Shown: positions 50,229 through 60,518 of the stretch, one piece after another | How the letters are laid out: every line of letters starts with the position of its first letter | Position numbering within the stretch: position 1 is the first letter of the stretch | Assembly (NCBI RefSeq): GCF_008124525.1 | Contig: NZ_VNHJ01000004.1 | Span: 124,001 to 188,000 of the forward strand | Source: Oceanicella actignis | GTDB lineage: Bacteria > Pseudomonadota > Alphaproteobacteria > Rhodobacterales > Rhodobacteraceae | Direction of reading: 5' to 3' | DNA: 64,000 nucleotides | Made by a program: the position numbers and the translations under genes | Notes under the pieces: generated by a model | What the model saw: only the letters and a program-made list of their open reading frames with translations | The model's database searches: none | Told to the model about the DNA's origin: nothing

Positions 50229-51464
50229 ATGCATCTGGGCGCCGTCCGGCTGCGCGAGGCCGCGATCGAGCTGCGCGGCAGCTACTGGTTCATTCCCGCG
50301 TCGCTGGTTCTGGCCGCCGTCGCGCTTTCGCTGCTGCTGGGCTGGGCCGACCGCCACCCGCGCGTGGCCGAGCTTGTGCCCGAGGGGCTGTTCAGCGCCC
50401 GCCCCGAGGATGCGCGCGCCACGCTCGGGGTCATCGCCTCGGCCGCCATCGGCGTGGCGGGCGTGGCCTTCTCGATCACCATCGTCGCGGTCACCTTCGC
50501 CTCGGGGCAGCACGGACCGCGGCTGATCGGCAATTTCATGCGCGATCGGGGCGCGCAGTGGAGCCTCGGCATCCTGATGGCCGCCTTCGTCTACGCCCTG
50601 ATGACGCTGCGCGCCGTCGAAGGCGCGGGCCCGGAGAATGGCGGGCACGCCTTCGTGCCCCAGATCTCGATCGGGGCGGCGCTGCTGCTGTCGCTGCTTT
50701 CGGTCGGCACGACGATCTACTTCTTCCACCACATCCCCGACACGATCGACATCGCCAATCTGGTGGCGGCGCTGGGGCGGCGACTGTGCGCGCGCGTCGT
50801 CCGGCCCGACCTGCCCGCGCCCGAAAGCACGCGCGGCCTGCGGCCCGAACGCACCCTTCCCGCCTGGGAGGTCACGGCCGCGCAGCCCGGCTATGTCCGC
50901 GCCGTCGATCCCGAGGGAATCGCCCGCATCGCGCTGGACTGCGCGGCGCGCGTGACGCTGCTTGCGCCGCCGGGCAGCTTCGTCTCGGCCATCGAGCCCG
51001 CCTTTCGCGTCGAGGGCGCGCCGCCCTCGGACGAGCTGGCCGATGCGCTGCGCAAGACCATCGCCATCGGCGAGGGCAAGACCGAAGAGCAGAACACCCT
51101 GTTCCTGGTCGAGCAGCTGGTCGAGGTGGCCGCGCGCGCGCTCTCGCCCGGCGTCAACGATCCCTTCACCGCGGTTTACTGCATGAACTGGCTGCACGCG
51201 GCGCTGATCGCCCGGCTCGAGGCCGGCGCCGCGGCCTGCGACCAGGAAGAGGGCCTGGTCGTTCTGCCGCAGCTGTCCTGGCCCGCGCTGCTGTCGGCGT
51301 CGCTGGGCGCGTGCCTGCCCTATGCGCGCCCCGATCCCATCGCCTCGGCCGCGCTGGGCAAGCTGCTTGACCGTCTCGAGGCCTGCACCGAGGGCGAGGA
51401 CCGCGCCGCCGTCGCGCGCCTCGTGCGCGAGCTTGCCCGCGCCGAGCCGCGCCGCGGCGCCTGA
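50229..51464 (+). CDS. DUF2254 family membrane protein
   Basis: The 411-residue protein has four membrane helices (about 18-36, 65-85, 110-130, 150-170). Between them it carries the family motif GVAGVAFSITIVAVTFASGQ and a late SPGVNDPFTAVYCMNWL. DUF2254 proteins are widespread in alphaproteobacteria with no assigned function. GGAGGAGCGAC precedes the ATG. It lies upstream of the tRNA gene. Confidence 0.9.
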   Translation: MHLGAVRLREAAIELRGSYWFIPASLVLAAVALSLLLGWADRHPRVAELVPEGLFSARPEDARATLGVIASAAIGVAGVAFSITIVAVTFASGQHGPRLIGNFMRDRGAQWSLGILMAAFVYALMTLRAVEGAGPENGGHAFVPQISIGAALLLSLLSVGTTIYFFHHIPDTIDIANLVAALGRRLCARVVRPDLPAPESTRGLRPERTLPAWEVTAAQPGYVRAVDPEGIARIALDCAARVTLLAPPGSFVSAIEPAFRVEGAPPSDELADALRKTIAIGEGKTEEQNTLFLVEQLVEVAARALSPGVNDPFTAVYCMNWLHAALIARLEAGAAACDQEEGLVVLPQLSWPALLSASLGACLPYARPDPIASAALGKLLDRLEACTEGEDRAAVARLVRELARAEPRRGA

Positions 51465-51529
51465 TCCGCCCCCTTGGCGGGGGCTGGCGCGGCGCGCGGA
51501 AATTGCGGCGATTTTCTCTCGATCGGGTC

Positions 51530-51558
51530 TTGCAAAGCCCTGAGTCGCCGTATAGATA
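51530..51558 (+). promoter_or_regulatory. Promoter of the tRNA-Lys gene
   Basis: TTGCAA (51530-51535), a 17-bp spacer, and TAGATA (51553-51558). The start would be near 51565, just before the tRNA. Confidence 0.6.
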
Positions 51559-51571
51559 CCCGGCTCACGGA

Positions 51572-51647
<76 letters not shown>

Positions 51648-51656
51648 CCAGGTTTC

Positions 51657-51692
51657 GGCCCCGTCGCGCAGGCGACGGGGCCTTTTCATTTT
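51657..51692 (+). terminator. Rho-independent terminator of the tRNA-Lys
   Basis: GGCCCCGTCGC (51657-51667) and GCGACGGGGCC (51672-51682) form a perfect 11-bp stem with a 4-nt loop, followed by TTTTCATTTT. Confidence 0.92.
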
Positions 51693-51749
51693 GCGCGCTG
51701 CGGCCCCGGGCCGACGCCGGCGGCGCGGGCCGGCTGTCGCCCCCCGGTC

Positions 51750-51815
51750 CAGCAGCCCCGCCCCGCAGCCCGGTCCCGCGGCCCCGCCCCGCAGCCCCGC
51801 CCCGCAGCCCGCGCC
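51750..51815. repeat. Imperfect GC-rich tandem repeat between tRNA-Lys and etfA
   Basis: Units close to CAGCCCCGCCCCG recur with small changes from 51750 to 51815. There is no gene in the 51693-51833 spacer. Confidence 0.55.
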
Positions 51816-51833
51816 CCCGCCCGGACCGACGCG

Positions 51834-51864
51834 AAAAACCCCGGACGCGCGAGGCGTCCGGGGT
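51834..51864 (-). terminator. Rho-independent terminator of etfBA
   Basis: On the minus strand a CCCCGGACGC / GCGTCCGGGG stem (51839-51848 and 51854-51863) is followed by a T5 run (AAAAA at 51834-51838 on the plus strand). It lies 44 bp after the etfA stop. Confidence 0.9.
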
Positions 51865-51907
51865 CCGCGCCGCCGGCGGGCGGCGGCATGGCGCTGCGCG
51901 GGGCGCG

Positions 51908-52837
51908 TCAGCCCAGCTGCTTCTCCAGCTCGGGCACGGCCTCGAACAGGTCGGCGACCAGGCCGTAATCGGCGACCTGGAAGATCGGCGCCTCTTCGTC
52001 CTTGTTGATGGCGACGATGACCTTCGAGTCCTTCATGCCCGCCAGGTGCTGGATCGCCCCCGAGATGCCCACGGCGATATAGAGCTCGGGCGCGACCACC
52101 TTGCCGGTCTGGCCGACCTGCCAGTCGTTGGGCGCGTAGCCCGAGTCGACCGCCGCGCGCGAGGCGCCGACCGCCGCGCCCAGCTTGTCGGCGAGGCGCT
52201 CGATGATCTTGAAGTTCTCGGCCGAACCGACGCCGCGGCCGCCCGAAATGACGATCCGCGCCGAGGTCAGCTCGGGCCGGTCGCTGGCCGCCAGCTTGTC
52301 CTCGACCCACTCCGACAGGCCGGGATCGGCGGCGGCGGGGGCGGTCTCGATCGGCGCGGGGGCCTGCTCGCCGGCGGCGTCGAAGCTGGCGCCGCGGATG
52401 GTCATGACCTTCTTGGGGTCGGCGCTGCGCACCACCTGCATGGCGTTGCCGGCGTAGATCGGGCGCTCGAACTCGTCCGGGCCCTTCACGGCGGTGACGT
52501 CCGACAGCACCATAACGTCGAGCAGCGCCGCGACGCGCGGCGCGACGCTCTTGCCCATGCTGGCCGAGGGGAACAGGATGTGCTCGTAGGCGTCGGCCAG
52601 CGAGCGCACCAGCTCGGCCATCGGCTCGGCCAGCTGATGGGCGTAGGCGTCGCCCTCGACATGGATCACCTTCTTGACGCCGTCGAGCCTGGCGGCCGCC
52701 TCGGCGGCGGGGCCGGCGTCCTTGCCGGCGACGAGCACATGCACGTCCCCGCCGATGGCCTTGGCGGCCGAGACGGTCTTGGCGGTGACGTCGTTCAGCG
52801 ACGCGTTGTCATGGTCGGCGACGATCAGGACGGCCAT
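51908..52837 (-). CDS. etfA: Electron transfer flavoprotein alpha subunit
   Basis: The 309-residue subunit has the FAD-binding signature in its C-terminal half ([20 protein letters not shown] region, then [13 protein letters not shown]). The N-terminal half ([16 protein letters not shown]) contacts the beta subunit. EtfAB takes electrons from acyl-CoA dehydrogenases and hands them to ETF:quinone oxidoreductase. Its ATG overlaps the etfB stop (ATGA). The acyl-CoA dehydrogenase starting at 63890 is a probable donor. Confidence 0.96.
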   Translation of the reverse strand: MAVLIVADHDNASLNDVTAKTVSAAKAIGGDVHVLVAGKDAGPAAEAAARLDGVKKVIHVEGDAYAHQLAEPMAELVRSLADAYEHILFPSASMGKSVAPRVAALLDVMVLSDVTAVKGPDEFERPIYAGNAMQVVRSADPKKVMTIRGASFDAAGEQAPAPIETAPAAADPGLSEWVEDKLAASDRPELTSARIVISGGRGVGSAENFKIIERLADKLGAAVGASRAAVDSGYAPNDWQVGQTGKVVAPELYIAVGISGAIQHLAGMKDSKVIVAINKDEEAPIFQVADYGLVADLFEAVPELEKQLG

Positions 52838-53598
52838 CAGAGCACCCCCGCTTCATTCTTCAGCTTCGACACAAGCTCGGCCACGTCGGCCACCTTGACG
52901 CCCGCCTTGCGCGCGGGCGGCTCCGAGGTCGAGACCACCGTCAGGCGCGGCGAGACGTCCACGCCGTAATCGGCGGGCGTCTTGACCTCGAGCGGCTTCT
53001 TCTTCGCCTTCATGATGTTGGGCAGCGAAGCGTAGCGCGGCTCGTTGAGGCGCAGGTCGGCGGTGACGATGGCGGGCAGCTTGACCTTCACGGTCTGCAG
53101 GCCGCCGTCGACCTCGCGCGTGACGACGGCATGGTCGCCCTCAATCTTCAGCTCCGAGGCGAAGGTCGCCTGCGGCCAGCCCAGCAGCGCGGCCAGCATC
53201 TGGCCGGTGGCGTTCATGTCGTTGTCGATGGCCTGCTTGCCGGCGATGACCAGGCCCGGCTGCTCTTCCTCGACCACGGCCTTGAGCAGCTTGGCCACGG
53301 CCAGCGGCTCGATGTCCTGGGTCACGTCCTCGGCCGCCTCGATCAGGATCGCGCGGTCGGCGCCCATGGCCAGCGCGGTGCGCAGCGTCTCCTGCGCCTG
53401 CTTGACGCCGATCGAGACCGCCACGACCTCGGTCGCCACGCCCTTTTCCTTGAGGCGGATGGCCTCCTCGACGGCGATCTCGTCGAACGGGTTCATCGAC
53501 ATCTTCACGTTCGCAAGATCGACCCCGGAGCCGTCCGCCTTGACGCGGACTTTCACGTTGTAGTCGATCACGCGTTTGACGGGCACGAGCACCTTCAT
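52837..53598 (-). CDS. etfB: Electron transfer flavoprotein beta subunit
   Basis: The 253-residue subunit starts [20 protein letters not shown], typical of EtfB, and has the conserved [20 protein letters not shown] and [12 protein letters not shown] stretches. It forms the heterodimer with EtfA and holds AMP. GAGGAG precedes the ATG by 9 nt. A 20-bp near-palindrome lies 147-166 bp upstream and may be a MerR-type box. Confidence 0.96.
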   Translation of the reverse strand: MKVLVPVKRVIDYNVKVRVKADGSGVDLANVKMSMNPFDEIAVEEAIRLKEKGVATEVVAVSIGVKQAQETLRTALAMGADRAILIEAAEDVTQDIEPLAVAKLLKAVVEEEQPGLVIAGKQAIDNDMNATGQMLAALLGWPQATFASELKIEGDHAVVTREVDGGLQTVKVKLPAIVTADLRLNEPRYASLPNIMKAKKKPLEVKTPADYGVDVSPRLTVVSTSEPPARKAGVKVADVAELVSKLKNEAGVL

Positions 53599-53744
53599 CT
53601 CAGCGTTTCTCCTCGTTGCGCGCGGCGGGGGCGCCGCGCAAGAAAACGTCCCCTCCCTCTACCCCGGCGCGCGCGCCGGGACGAGGCGAAAAACGACCGC
53701 GCCGCGCCGAAATCGCCGCGCGGGGCTGCGGGGCGAACCTGACG

Positions 53745-53764
53745 TTGACGTTCGCGTAAGTCAA
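53745..53764 (-). promoter_or_regulatory. LiuR/MerR-like box upstream of etfBA
   Basis: On the plus strand TTGACGTTCG followed by CGTAAGTCAA forms a near-palindrome with perfect TTGAC / GTCAA arms. It resembles LiuR-type sites known from branched-chain and fatty-acid degradation operons. On the minus strand its edge TTGACT would be the -35 of the etfB promoter. Confidence 0.45.
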
Positions 53765-53805
53765 GAGCCGCCCCAAGCCGCGGCAGCCTGCCGCACCCGC
53801 GCCCC

Positions 53806-54378
53806 TCAGCGGTTCGCGCCCGGAACCCACAGCACGTCGCGCGCGCCGTTCTCGTTGGCGACGCGCGCGGCGACGAAGAACCAGTCGCTCAGCCGGTTGA
53901 GGTAGCGGATGGCGGCGGGGTTGACCTCTTCGCGCGCGGCCAGCGCCACGGCGCGCCGCTCGGCCCGGCGCGCGACGGTGCGGCACAGATGCAGATGCGC
54001 CGCCAGCGCCGAGCCGCCCGGCAGCACGAAGCTGCGCAGCGGCGCGAGGGCGGCGTTCATGGCGTCGATCTCGGCCTCGAGCCGCCGGGCCTGCGAGTCG
54101 GCCATGCGCAGCGGCGGATGCTCGGCCTCGGCCTCGTCCGGGCGGGGCGGGCGGCACAGATCGGCGCCCAGATCGAACAGGTCGTTCTGGATACGCGCCA
54201 GCGCCGCGTCCATCTCGCCCTCGGCGTGCAGGCGCGCCAGGCCGAGGGCGGCGTTGGCCTCGTCCACCGCGCCGTAGGCCTCGACGCGCAGATCGTCCTT
54301 GGCGCGGCGCGAGCCGTCGCCCAGCGCCGTGTCGCCCTTGTCGCCGGTGCGGGTGTAGATTCGGTTCAGAACGACCAT
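53806..54378 (-). CDS. Corrinoid adenosyltransferase, PduO type (ATP:cob(I)alamin)
   Basis: The 190-residue protein has the PduO signature TRTGDKGDTALGDGSR at residues 9-24, and GALAAAHLHLCRTVARRAER-like sequence near 130. It makes adenosylcobalamin, the cofactor of methylmalonyl-CoA mutase and related enzymes. It lies next to etfBA, in line with propionate or amino-acid degradation. A strong GGGGGAT ribosome-binding site precedes the ATG. Confidence 0.94.
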   Translation of the reverse strand: MVVLNRIYTRTGDKGDTALGDGSRRAKDDLRVEAYGAVDEANAALGLARLHAEGEMDAALARIQNDLFDLGADLCRPPRPDEAEAEHPPLRMADSQARRLEAEIDAMNAALAPLRSFVLPGGSALAAHLHLCRTVARRAERRAVALAAREEVNPAAIRYLNRLSDWFFVAARVANENGARDVLWVPGANR

Positions 54379-54412
54379 GGATCCCCCTTCGCTCGGCGCC
54401 GCGGCGGGCGCC

Positions 54413-54616
54413 TCAGTAGCCGTGGCGCGCCAGCCAGACCGTGGCCACGATCAGCCCGATCGAGACCAGCTGCATCAGCAGCCGCAGCCGCATCATGCGG
54501 TTTGCGTTGCGCTTGTGAAAGGCGCCGCCGCGCGCGAAGGACCCCGCGCCGAAGATGACGATCCCCAGCGTGATCAGGCACGAGACGACGGCGAACAGAA
54601 GAAACAGCTTGGACAT
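54413..54616 (-). CDS. Twin-transmembrane small protein (HIG1-like)
   Basis: The 67-residue protein has two membrane helices (about 4-22 and 42-60) joined by a basic loop FHKRNANRMMRLRLLMQL. This HIG1-like layout is conserved next to the PduO gene in Rhodobacterales. HIG1 proteins can associate with respiratory complexes. The start is the ATG at 54616 or, four codons longer, 54628. No good ribosome-binding site was seen. Confidence 0.78.
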   Translation of the reverse strand: MSKLFLLFAVVSCLITLGIVIFGAGSFARGGAFHKRNANRMMRLRLLMQLVSIGLIVATVWLARHGY

Positions 54617-54663
54617 GGCCGAGGACATAGCGCGCCGCGCCGCCTTCGGCCAGACTCCGTCGC

Positions 54664-55665
54664 TCAGATCCGCGCCAGCAGCGCGTCGCGCAGGCGCGTG
54701 GGCGCGGCGCGGCGCAGGCCCTCGGCGATCCAGCTGGCGCGGGTGACGAGCACGCGCGCGGGCGGTCTGCGCGCCTCGAGCGCCCGCGCCAGGGCGCGGC
54801 AATAGGCCTCGGGCGAGGCGCCCAGAAAGCCCGGCGGGCCGTCCTCGGGCGCGCGCAGGCGCGGCAGCAGCTCGGCCTCGTATTCCGCGCGCCGGGCCGA
54901 GGCGCGCCAGTCGATCCAGCGCTCGAAGCGGGGCGCGGACTTGCGCCGGATCATCGAGGGGATCGGCCCCGGCTGGATCAGCGTCACATGCACGCCGGTC
55001 CCGCGCATCTCGAGCCGCAGCGATTCGGTCAGCCCCTCGAGCGCGAACTTGGTCGCCGCGTAGGCGCCGCGGTGGCGCGCCCCGACCAGCCCCAGCACGG
55101 ACGAGACGTTGACGATGCGCCCGCCCCCCGCCGCGCGCATCAACGCGATGGCGCGGCGCGTCAGGTCGTGCACGCCGAACAGGTTCGTCTCGAAGATCTC
55201 GCGCAGCGCCGCGCGCGGCACGTCCTCGACCGCGCCGGGCAGCGCGAAGGCGCCGTTGTTGACCAGCGCGTCCAGCCGCCCGCCGGTCAGCGCGCGCAGC
55301 GCCTCGGGCGCGCGGGCGACCGACGCTTCGTCGGCGTAGTCGAGCGCGAAGCTCTCGAAGCCCTCGTCGCGGCGCGCGCGCGCGTCCGCCTCGGCGCGGC
55401 AGGTGGCGATCACGCGCCAGCCGCGCGCGCGCAGATGCCGCGCCGCCGCCAGCCCCAGCCCCGAGGAGCAGCCGGTGATGAGCGCCACGCGCCGCGGGTC
55501 GGCGCCCGGCTCTTGTCCGGCTTCATGTCCGGGCGCCCCATAGGGCGCCGCGGCGGCCGAGGCCCCGCGCGCCCCGTCCGCAGGCGATTCGGCCGGCCTC
55601 CCGCTCACCTTCTGGGCCCCGCGCCCTTCGGTCCGTCCGCCCGCCCGGCGCCTGGCATCGGTCAT
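54664..55665 (-). CDS. Short-chain dehydrogenase/reductase with an N-terminal extension
   Basis: The 333-residue protein has the SDR motif [18 protein letters not shown] near residue 62, NNG (NNGAFALPG), a catalytic Ser in VNVSSVLGL, and YAATK (Tyr/Lys). The first 57 residues are Ala/Gly/Arg-rich low complexity and are not part of the fold; no later ATG or clear ribosome-binding site was found to trim them. The substrate is unknown. Confidence 0.86.
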   Translation of the reverse strand: MTDARRRAGGRTEGRGAQKVSGRPAESPADGARGASAAAAPYGAPGHEAGQEPGADPRRVALITGCSSGLGLAAARHLRARGWRVIATCRAEADARARRDEGFESFALDYADEASVARAPEALRALTGGRLDALVNNGAFALPGAVEDVPRAALREIFETNLFGVHDLTRRAIALMRAAGGGRIVNVSSVLGLVGARHRGAYAATKFALEGLTESLRLEMRGTGVHVTLIQPGPIPSMIRRKSAPRFERWIDWRASARRAEYEAELLPRLRAPEDGPPGFLGASPEAYCRALARALEARRPPARVLVTRASWIAEGLRRAAPTRLRDALLARI

Positions 55666-55831
55666 CGCCGCCCCCTTCGTCTGCCATTCCGCCGACGATC
55701 CGCACCCTCGCCGACGCCGCGAGAAGGCCCGCCGGGCGCGCGCCTGTCAATCCGCCCTCGCGCCGCCCGCGCGCCGTCCCGCCGCGCAGCGGGCGCTGGA
55801 CCGCGCCGCGCGGCCGCTGTATCACCGGCCC

Positions 55832-58252
55832 ATGGCAGACAGCATCGACACCGACGACATCGGCCCGGGCCCCGGCGCGGGCGGCGCGATCATCGCCGAA
55901 CCCCTGCGCCGCGCGCTTGGGGATCGGTATCTTCAATACGCCCTCTCGACCATCATGCACCGCGCGCTTCCCGACGCGCGCGACGGGCTCAAGCCCGTGC
56001 ACCGGCGCCTGTTGTGGGCCATGCGGCTGCTCAAGCTGGACCCGGCGCAGGGCTTCAAGAAGTCGGCCCGCGTGGTGGGCGACGTGATCGGCAAGTATCA
56101 CCCCCATGGCGACCAGGCGGTGTATGACGCGCTGGTGCGCCTGGCGCAGGACTTCGCCGTGCGCTACCCGCTGATCGACGGGCAGGGCAATTTCGGCAAT
56201 ATCGACGGCGACAACGCCGCGGCCATGCGCTACACCGAATCGCGCCTGACCGCCGTCGCGGCCGAGCTGCTCGACGGGCTGGACGAGGACGCGGTCGATT
56301 TCCGCCCCACCTATGACGGCGAGGACGAAGAGCCCGAGGTTCTGCCCGGCGCCTTCCCGAACCTGCTGGCCAACGGCGCCTCGGGCATCGCGGTGGGCAT
56401 GGCGACCTCGATCCCGCCGCACAACGCGGCCGAGGTGATCGACGCCGCGCTGCACCTCATCGCTCATCCCGACGCCTCGGTCGAGGATCTGCTGCGCCAT
56501 GTCCCGGGCCCCGACTTTCCCACCGGCGGCGTGCTGGTCGAGCCGCGCGAGTCGATCGTCGAGGCCTACCGCACCGGCCGCGGCGGCTTCCGGCTGCGCG
56601 CGAGCTGGCGCGTCGAGGATCTGGGCCGCGGCCAGTGGCGCGTGGTGGTGGACGAAATCCCCTACCAGGTGCAGAAATCGCGCCTGATCGAGAAGATCGC
56701 CGAGCTCATCAACGCCCGCAAGATCCCGATCCTGGCCGATGTGCGCGACGAATCCGCCGAGGACGTGCGCCTCGTGCTCGAGCCGCGCTCGCGCAACGTC
56801 GATCCGGCCGTGCTGATGGAGACGCTGTTCCGCCTGACGGATCTCGAGGTGCGCGTTCCGCTCAACATGAACGTGCTGATCGACGGGCGCACGCCCAGGG
56901 TGTGCTCGCTGTCCGAGGTGCTGCGCGCCTTCCTCGACCACCAGCGCGAGGTGCTGGTCCGGCGCTCGCGCCACCGGCTCGAGCGCATCGCGCGCCGGCT
57001 CGAGGTGCTGGCCGGCTACATCATCGCCTATCTCGACCTCGACCGCGTGATCGAGATCATCCGCACCGAGGACGACCCAAAGGCGGCGCTGATGGCCGAG
57101 GACTGGTCCGCCGCCGCGGGCGCCGAGGCGGCGGCGCTGGACTTTGCGCGCCGGCCCGGCGGGCTGCACCTGACCGAGTCGCAGGCCGAGGCGATCTTGA
57201 ACATGCGCCTGCGCGCGCTGCGCAAGCTCGAGGAAATGGAGCTGCGCGCCGAGCGCGACGCGCTGAGCGCCGAGCGCGCCGAGCTCGAGGCCCTGCTGGC
57301 CTCGGAAGAGGCGCAATGGGCGCGCGTGGCCGGCAAGCTGCGCGAGGTGCGCGCGCGCTTCGGCGCGCCCGAGGAGCTGCGCGCCGTGACCTTCGCCGAG
57401 GACCTGGCCGCGCTCAAGGCCCGCCATGGCGCCGAATGGCCCCAGGGCGCGCGCCGCACGGGCTTCGCCGACGCGCCCAAGGTCGAGGAGGTGCCCCTCG
57501 AGGCCATGATCGAGCGCGAGCCGATCACCGTGGTGTGCTCGCGCAACGGGTGGATCCGGGCGATGAAGGGGCACAACCCGCTCGACGCCGAGGTCAAGTT
57601 CAAGGATGGCGACGGCCCGCGCTTCGCCTTCCATGCCGAGACCACCGACCGCATCCTTCTGTTCGCGACGAACGGGCGCTTCTACACCATCTCGGCGGCC
57701 AACCTGCCCGGCGGGCGCGGCATGGGCGAGCCGGTGCGCCTGATGGTCGATCTGCCCAATGACGAGGACCTGGTCGCCATCTTCCCGCACCGCCCGGGCA
57801 TGGCGCGGCTTCTGGCCTCGAGCGCGGGGGACGGCTTCGTGGTGGACGAGGCCGAGCTGCTGGCCCAGACCCGCGCCGGCAAGCAGGCCCTGAACCTGCG
57901 CGAGGGCGTGCGCGCGGCGGTGTGCCGGCCCGCCGTCGGCGATCACGTCGCCGTGGTGGGCGAGAACCGCAAGCTTCTGGTCTTCGCGCTGGACGAGCTG
58001 CCGCGCATGTCTCGCGGCAAGGGCGTGCGGCTGCAGAAATACAAGGATGGCGGGCTGAGCGACGCCATGGTCTTCGCGATCGACCAGGGCCTGCGCTGGT
58101 TCGACGGCGGCGGGCGCGTGCGCACCGTGGCGCGGCCCGAGCTGGACGAATGGATGGGCAAGCGCGGCGGCGCAGGGCGCATGGCGCCGCGCGGCTTCCC
58201 GCGAGACAACCGCTTCCCGCCCGAGGGCGCCGAGCCGCCGGCCAAGGGCTGA
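55832..58252 (+). CDS. parC: DNA topoisomerase IV subunit A
   Basis: The 806-residue protein has the GyrA/ParC core with catalytic Tyr134 in [29 protein letters not shown] (residues 73-92), and [16 protein letters not shown]. The C-terminal beta-pinwheel has degenerate repeats ([20 protein letters not shown]-like), fitting ParC rather than GyrA. It separates chromosomes after replication. No ribosome-binding site is obvious. Confidence 0.95.
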   Translation: MADSIDTDDIGPGPGAGGAIIAEPLRRALGDRYLQYALSTIMHRALPDARDGLKPVHRRLLWAMRLLKLDPAQGFKKSARVVGDVIGKYHPHGDQAVYDALVRLAQDFAVRYPLIDGQGNFGNIDGDNAAAMRYTESRLTAVAAELLDGLDEDAVDFRPTYDGEDEEPEVLPGAFPNLLANGASGIAVGMATSIPPHNAAEVIDAALHLIAHPDASVEDLLRHVPGPDFPTGGVLVEPRESIVEAYRTGRGGFRLRASWRVEDLGRGQWRVVVDEIPYQVQKSRLIEKIAELINARKIPILADVRDESAEDVRLVLEPRSRNVDPAVLMETLFRLTDLEVRVPLNMNVLIDGRTPRVCSLSEVLRAFLDHQREVLVRRSRHRLERIARRLEVLAGYIIAYLDLDRVIEIIRTEDDPKAALMAEDWSAAAGAEAAALDFARRPGGLHLTESQAEAILNMRLRALRKLEEMELRAERDALSAERAELEALLASEEAQWARVAGKLREVRARFGAPEELRAVTFAEDLAALKARHGAEWPQGARRTGFADAPKVEEVPLEAMIEREPITVVCSRNGWIRAMKGHNPLDAEVKFKDGDGPRFAFHAETTDRILLFATNGRFYTISAANLPGGRGMGEPVRLMVDLPNDEDLVAIFPHRPGMARLLASSAGDGFVVDEAELLAQTRAGKQALNLREGVRAAVCRPAVGDHVAVVGENRKLLVFALDELPRMSRGKGVRLQKYKDGGLSDAMVFAIDQGLRWFDGGGRVRTVARPELDEWMGKRGGAGRMAPRGFPRDNRFPPEGAEPPAKG

Positions 58253-58473
58253 CGAGGCCGCGATCGCGCCGGCCGCGCGGCCGCGGCGACGGCGCCCCGC
58301 GGCCATCCCGGCCCGTTCCGCGTCCGCCCCCCGCGCGCCTGAGCGCCCGCCCCCCCCCCGCGCGCCTGCGCGCCTGCCTCCGCGGCGCCGGTCAGGCGCG
58401 CGGCGGCGACGGGCGATCAAACCGGCGATCGGGCGGGGCGATCAGGCGGGCGGGCGCCCGGAAGGGCCGGCGG

Positions 58474-59256
58474 TCAGAAGATCGTGTAGCCGCCGTCGAT
58501 CACGAAGCACTGGCCGGTGTGATAGCCGGAAAGGTCGCTCATCAGATAGCCGGCCACGCCGCCGTAATCGTCGGGCCGGCCGAAGCGGCGCATGGGGATG
58601 CGCGGCAGCACGTTGCGCACGAATTTCTCGTTGGCGAACAGGCCCGCGGTCATCTCGCTTTCGGCATAGCCGGGCAGGATGGCGTTGACGGTGATGCCAT
58701 GGCGGGCCAGCTCGACCGCCAGCGCGCGCACCAGCGCGTTCACCGCGCCCTTCGAGGCGCCGTAATGCTCGTTCCACGCCGCGCCCTCGATCGAGGCCAC
58801 GGACGAGGTCGCCACCAGCCGGCCGAAGGCGTCGCCGGCCTTGGCGCGCTCGATCATGTGGCGCGCGGCGACCTGGAAGCAGGCGGCCACGCCGTCGACA
58901 TTCGCCGCCATCAGCGCGCGCCATTCGTCCGGGGTGCGCTCGATCGAGGGCTTGGGCTGGCCCGACACCCCGGCATTGGCGAACATCCCGTCCACGCGCC
59001 CGAAGCGCGACAGCGTGCGCGCGAAGGCGTCGGCGATCGAGGCGCGGTCGGTCACGTCGCAATGCTCGGCCGCGACGGCGCCCGCGCCCAGCGCGCGCAG
59101 CTCTTCCTCGGCATGGCGGTTCTTCTCGGGGTTGCGCCCCCAGATCGACACGGCGCAGCCCATGCGCGCCAGCGTGCGGGCCATGCCCAGACCCAGCCCG
59201 CCATTGCCGCCGGTGACCACGGCCACCCGGCCCTCGAGATCGAAAGGATTGCTCAT
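58474..59256 (-). CDS. Short-chain dehydrogenase/reductase (glucose/ribitol type)
   Basis: The 260-residue protein starts MSNPFDLEGRVAVVTGGNGG with a complete SDR coenzyme motif GGNGGLGLG, ANAGVSG, catalytic TSSVAS, YGASKG and the end CFVIDGGYTIF. It converts an alcohol or keto group using NAD(P)H; the partner substrate is unknown. AAAGGATT precedes the ATG. It diverges from the enoyl-CoA hydratase gene. Confidence 0.93.
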   Translation of the reverse strand: MSNPFDLEGRVAVVTGGNGGLGLGMARTLARMGCAVSIWGRNPEKNRHAEEELRALGAGAVAAEHCDVTDRASIADAFARTLSRFGRVDGMFANAGVSGQPKPSIERTPDEWRALMAANVDGVAACFQVAARHMIERAKAGDAFGRLVATSSVASIEGAAWNEHYGASKGAVNALVRALAVELARHGITVNAILPGYAESEMTAGLFANEKFVRNVLPRIPMRRFGRPDDYGGVAGYLMSDLSGYHTGQCFVIDGGYTIF

Positions 59257-59580
59257 GCTCGCACGTTCCCAGCCCTTGCGCCCGGCCCCGCGCGCGGCGC
59301 GCGCGGGCGCCCCGGCGTCACCCTCACAGGCCGCTTGAGTTCAGCGGCCGCCAACCCTAGCCTCGCCTTCAAGCCGGCGTCAAACAGGGCTCTGCGCCGC
59401 GCGGCGGAGCCCGACGACAAGCCCGGGCCGCAGCCGGCGCGGCCCGCGCGCAAGGAGGAGAACGCCCGTGACGCGCCGCATCAGCGCCCCCCGATCCGCC
59501 CCCCGATCCGCGCCCGGATTCGCGCCCCTTTCCGCCGCCCTGCCCGCCCGCGCGGCGGCGCCCGCTTCGGGGGCCGCGCG
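59257..59580. other. Divergent spacer between the SDR and the enoyl-CoA hydratase gene
   Basis: 324 bp with no supportable gene, extremely GC-rich. It should hold promoters in both directions. I saw no -35/-10 pair or operator that stands out. Confidence 0.4.
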
Positions 59581-60378
59581 ATGAGCGCCCCGCGCGAGGC
59601 CGAGCCGCTGATCGTGCGGCGCAAGGACGGCGTGGCGACCGTCATCCTCAACCGTCCGCAGGCGATGAACGCGCTCTCGCGCGCGCTGCGCGTCGCGCTG
59701 GCGCACGCCATGGCCGAGCTGTCGGCCGACGACGAGGTGCGCGCCGTCATCCTGACCGGCGCGGGCGAGCGCGCCTTCTGCGCCGGGCTCGACCTCAAGG
59801 AGCTGGGCGCCGACCCCGAGGCCATCGCCGCCGCCAACCCCGATTCGGCCGCCGAGGACCCCGCCCTGGCCGTCGGCCGCTGCCCCAAGCCGGTGATCGG
59901 CGCGATCAACGGCGTGGCCATCACCGGCGGGTTCGAGCTGGCGCTGGCCTGCGACATCCTCATCGCCTCGCGCAATGCGCGCTTCGCCGACACCCATGCG
60001 CGGGTCGGCATCATGCCCGGCTGGGGGCTGAGCCAGAAGCTGCCGCGCATCATCGGCCCCTCGCGCGCGAAGGAGATGTCATTCACCGGCGCCTTCATCG
60101 GCGCCGACCGCGCGTTGCAATGGGGGCTGGTGAACCATGTCTTCGCGCCCGAGGCGCTGCTGCCCGAGGCCGAGCGCATGGCCGCCGAGATCGCCCAGGC
60201 CGATCCCGAGTTCATCATGGCCTACAAGGCGCTGATCGACGACGGCTATGCGCGCACCCTGGCCGAGGGGCTGGCGCTCGAGGCCGAGCGCTCGCGCCCC
60301 TGGAACGCCGCCCAGACGCCCGAGAAGCTCGAGGCGCGCCGCGCCGCCGTCATCGCCCGGGGCCGCGCGCAGCTCTGA
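59581..60378 (+). CDS. Enoyl-CoA hydratase/isomerase family protein
   Basis: The 265-residue crotonase-fold protein has [11 protein letters not shown] near residue 60-72, [18 protein letters not shown] near 110 (oxyanion hole) and [17 protein letters not shown]. The usual catalytic glutamates are replaced in part ([15 protein letters not shown]), so the exact reaction is uncertain: a hydratase for a different acyl-CoA is likely. It is the first gene of the rightward beta-oxidation run. Confidence 0.88.
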   Translation: MSAPREAEPLIVRRKDGVATVILNRPQAMNALSRALRVALAHAMAELSADDEVRAVILTGAGERAFCAGLDLKELGADPEAIAAANPDSAAEDPALAVGRCPKPVIGAINGVAITGGFELALACDILIASRNARFADTHARVGIMPGWGLSQKLPRIIGPSRAKEMSFTGAFIGADRALQWGLVNHVFAPEALLPEAERMAAEIAQADPEFIMAYKALIDDGYARTLAEGLALEAERSRPWNAAQTPEKLEARRAAVIARGRAQL

Positions 60379-60400
60379 GCCGTGGGGGCCGGGCGCGCCG

Positions 60401-60477
60401 CGCCCGCGGCCCCCGAGGCGCCGCCCCGGACGCCCGCGGCCCCCGCCGCGCCGCCCCGGACGCCCGCGGCCCCGATG
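60401..60477. repeat. 30-bp tandem repeat between the hydratase and thiolase genes
   Basis: Units beginning CGCCCGCGGCCCC start at 60401, 60431 and 60461, exactly 30 bp apart, with two differences between the first two copies. Confidence 0.8.
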
Positions 60478-60518
60478 CGCGGACCCGGCCGCCTCGCGCC
60501 CATCGCAAGGAGCATCCC

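Noticed and set aside
49846-50526. A frame coding repeated Arg/Pro-rich peptides after guaA
   Set aside because: It crosses a non-coding duplication and then runs out of frame through the DUF2254 gene. The peptide repeats reflect the DNA duplication.
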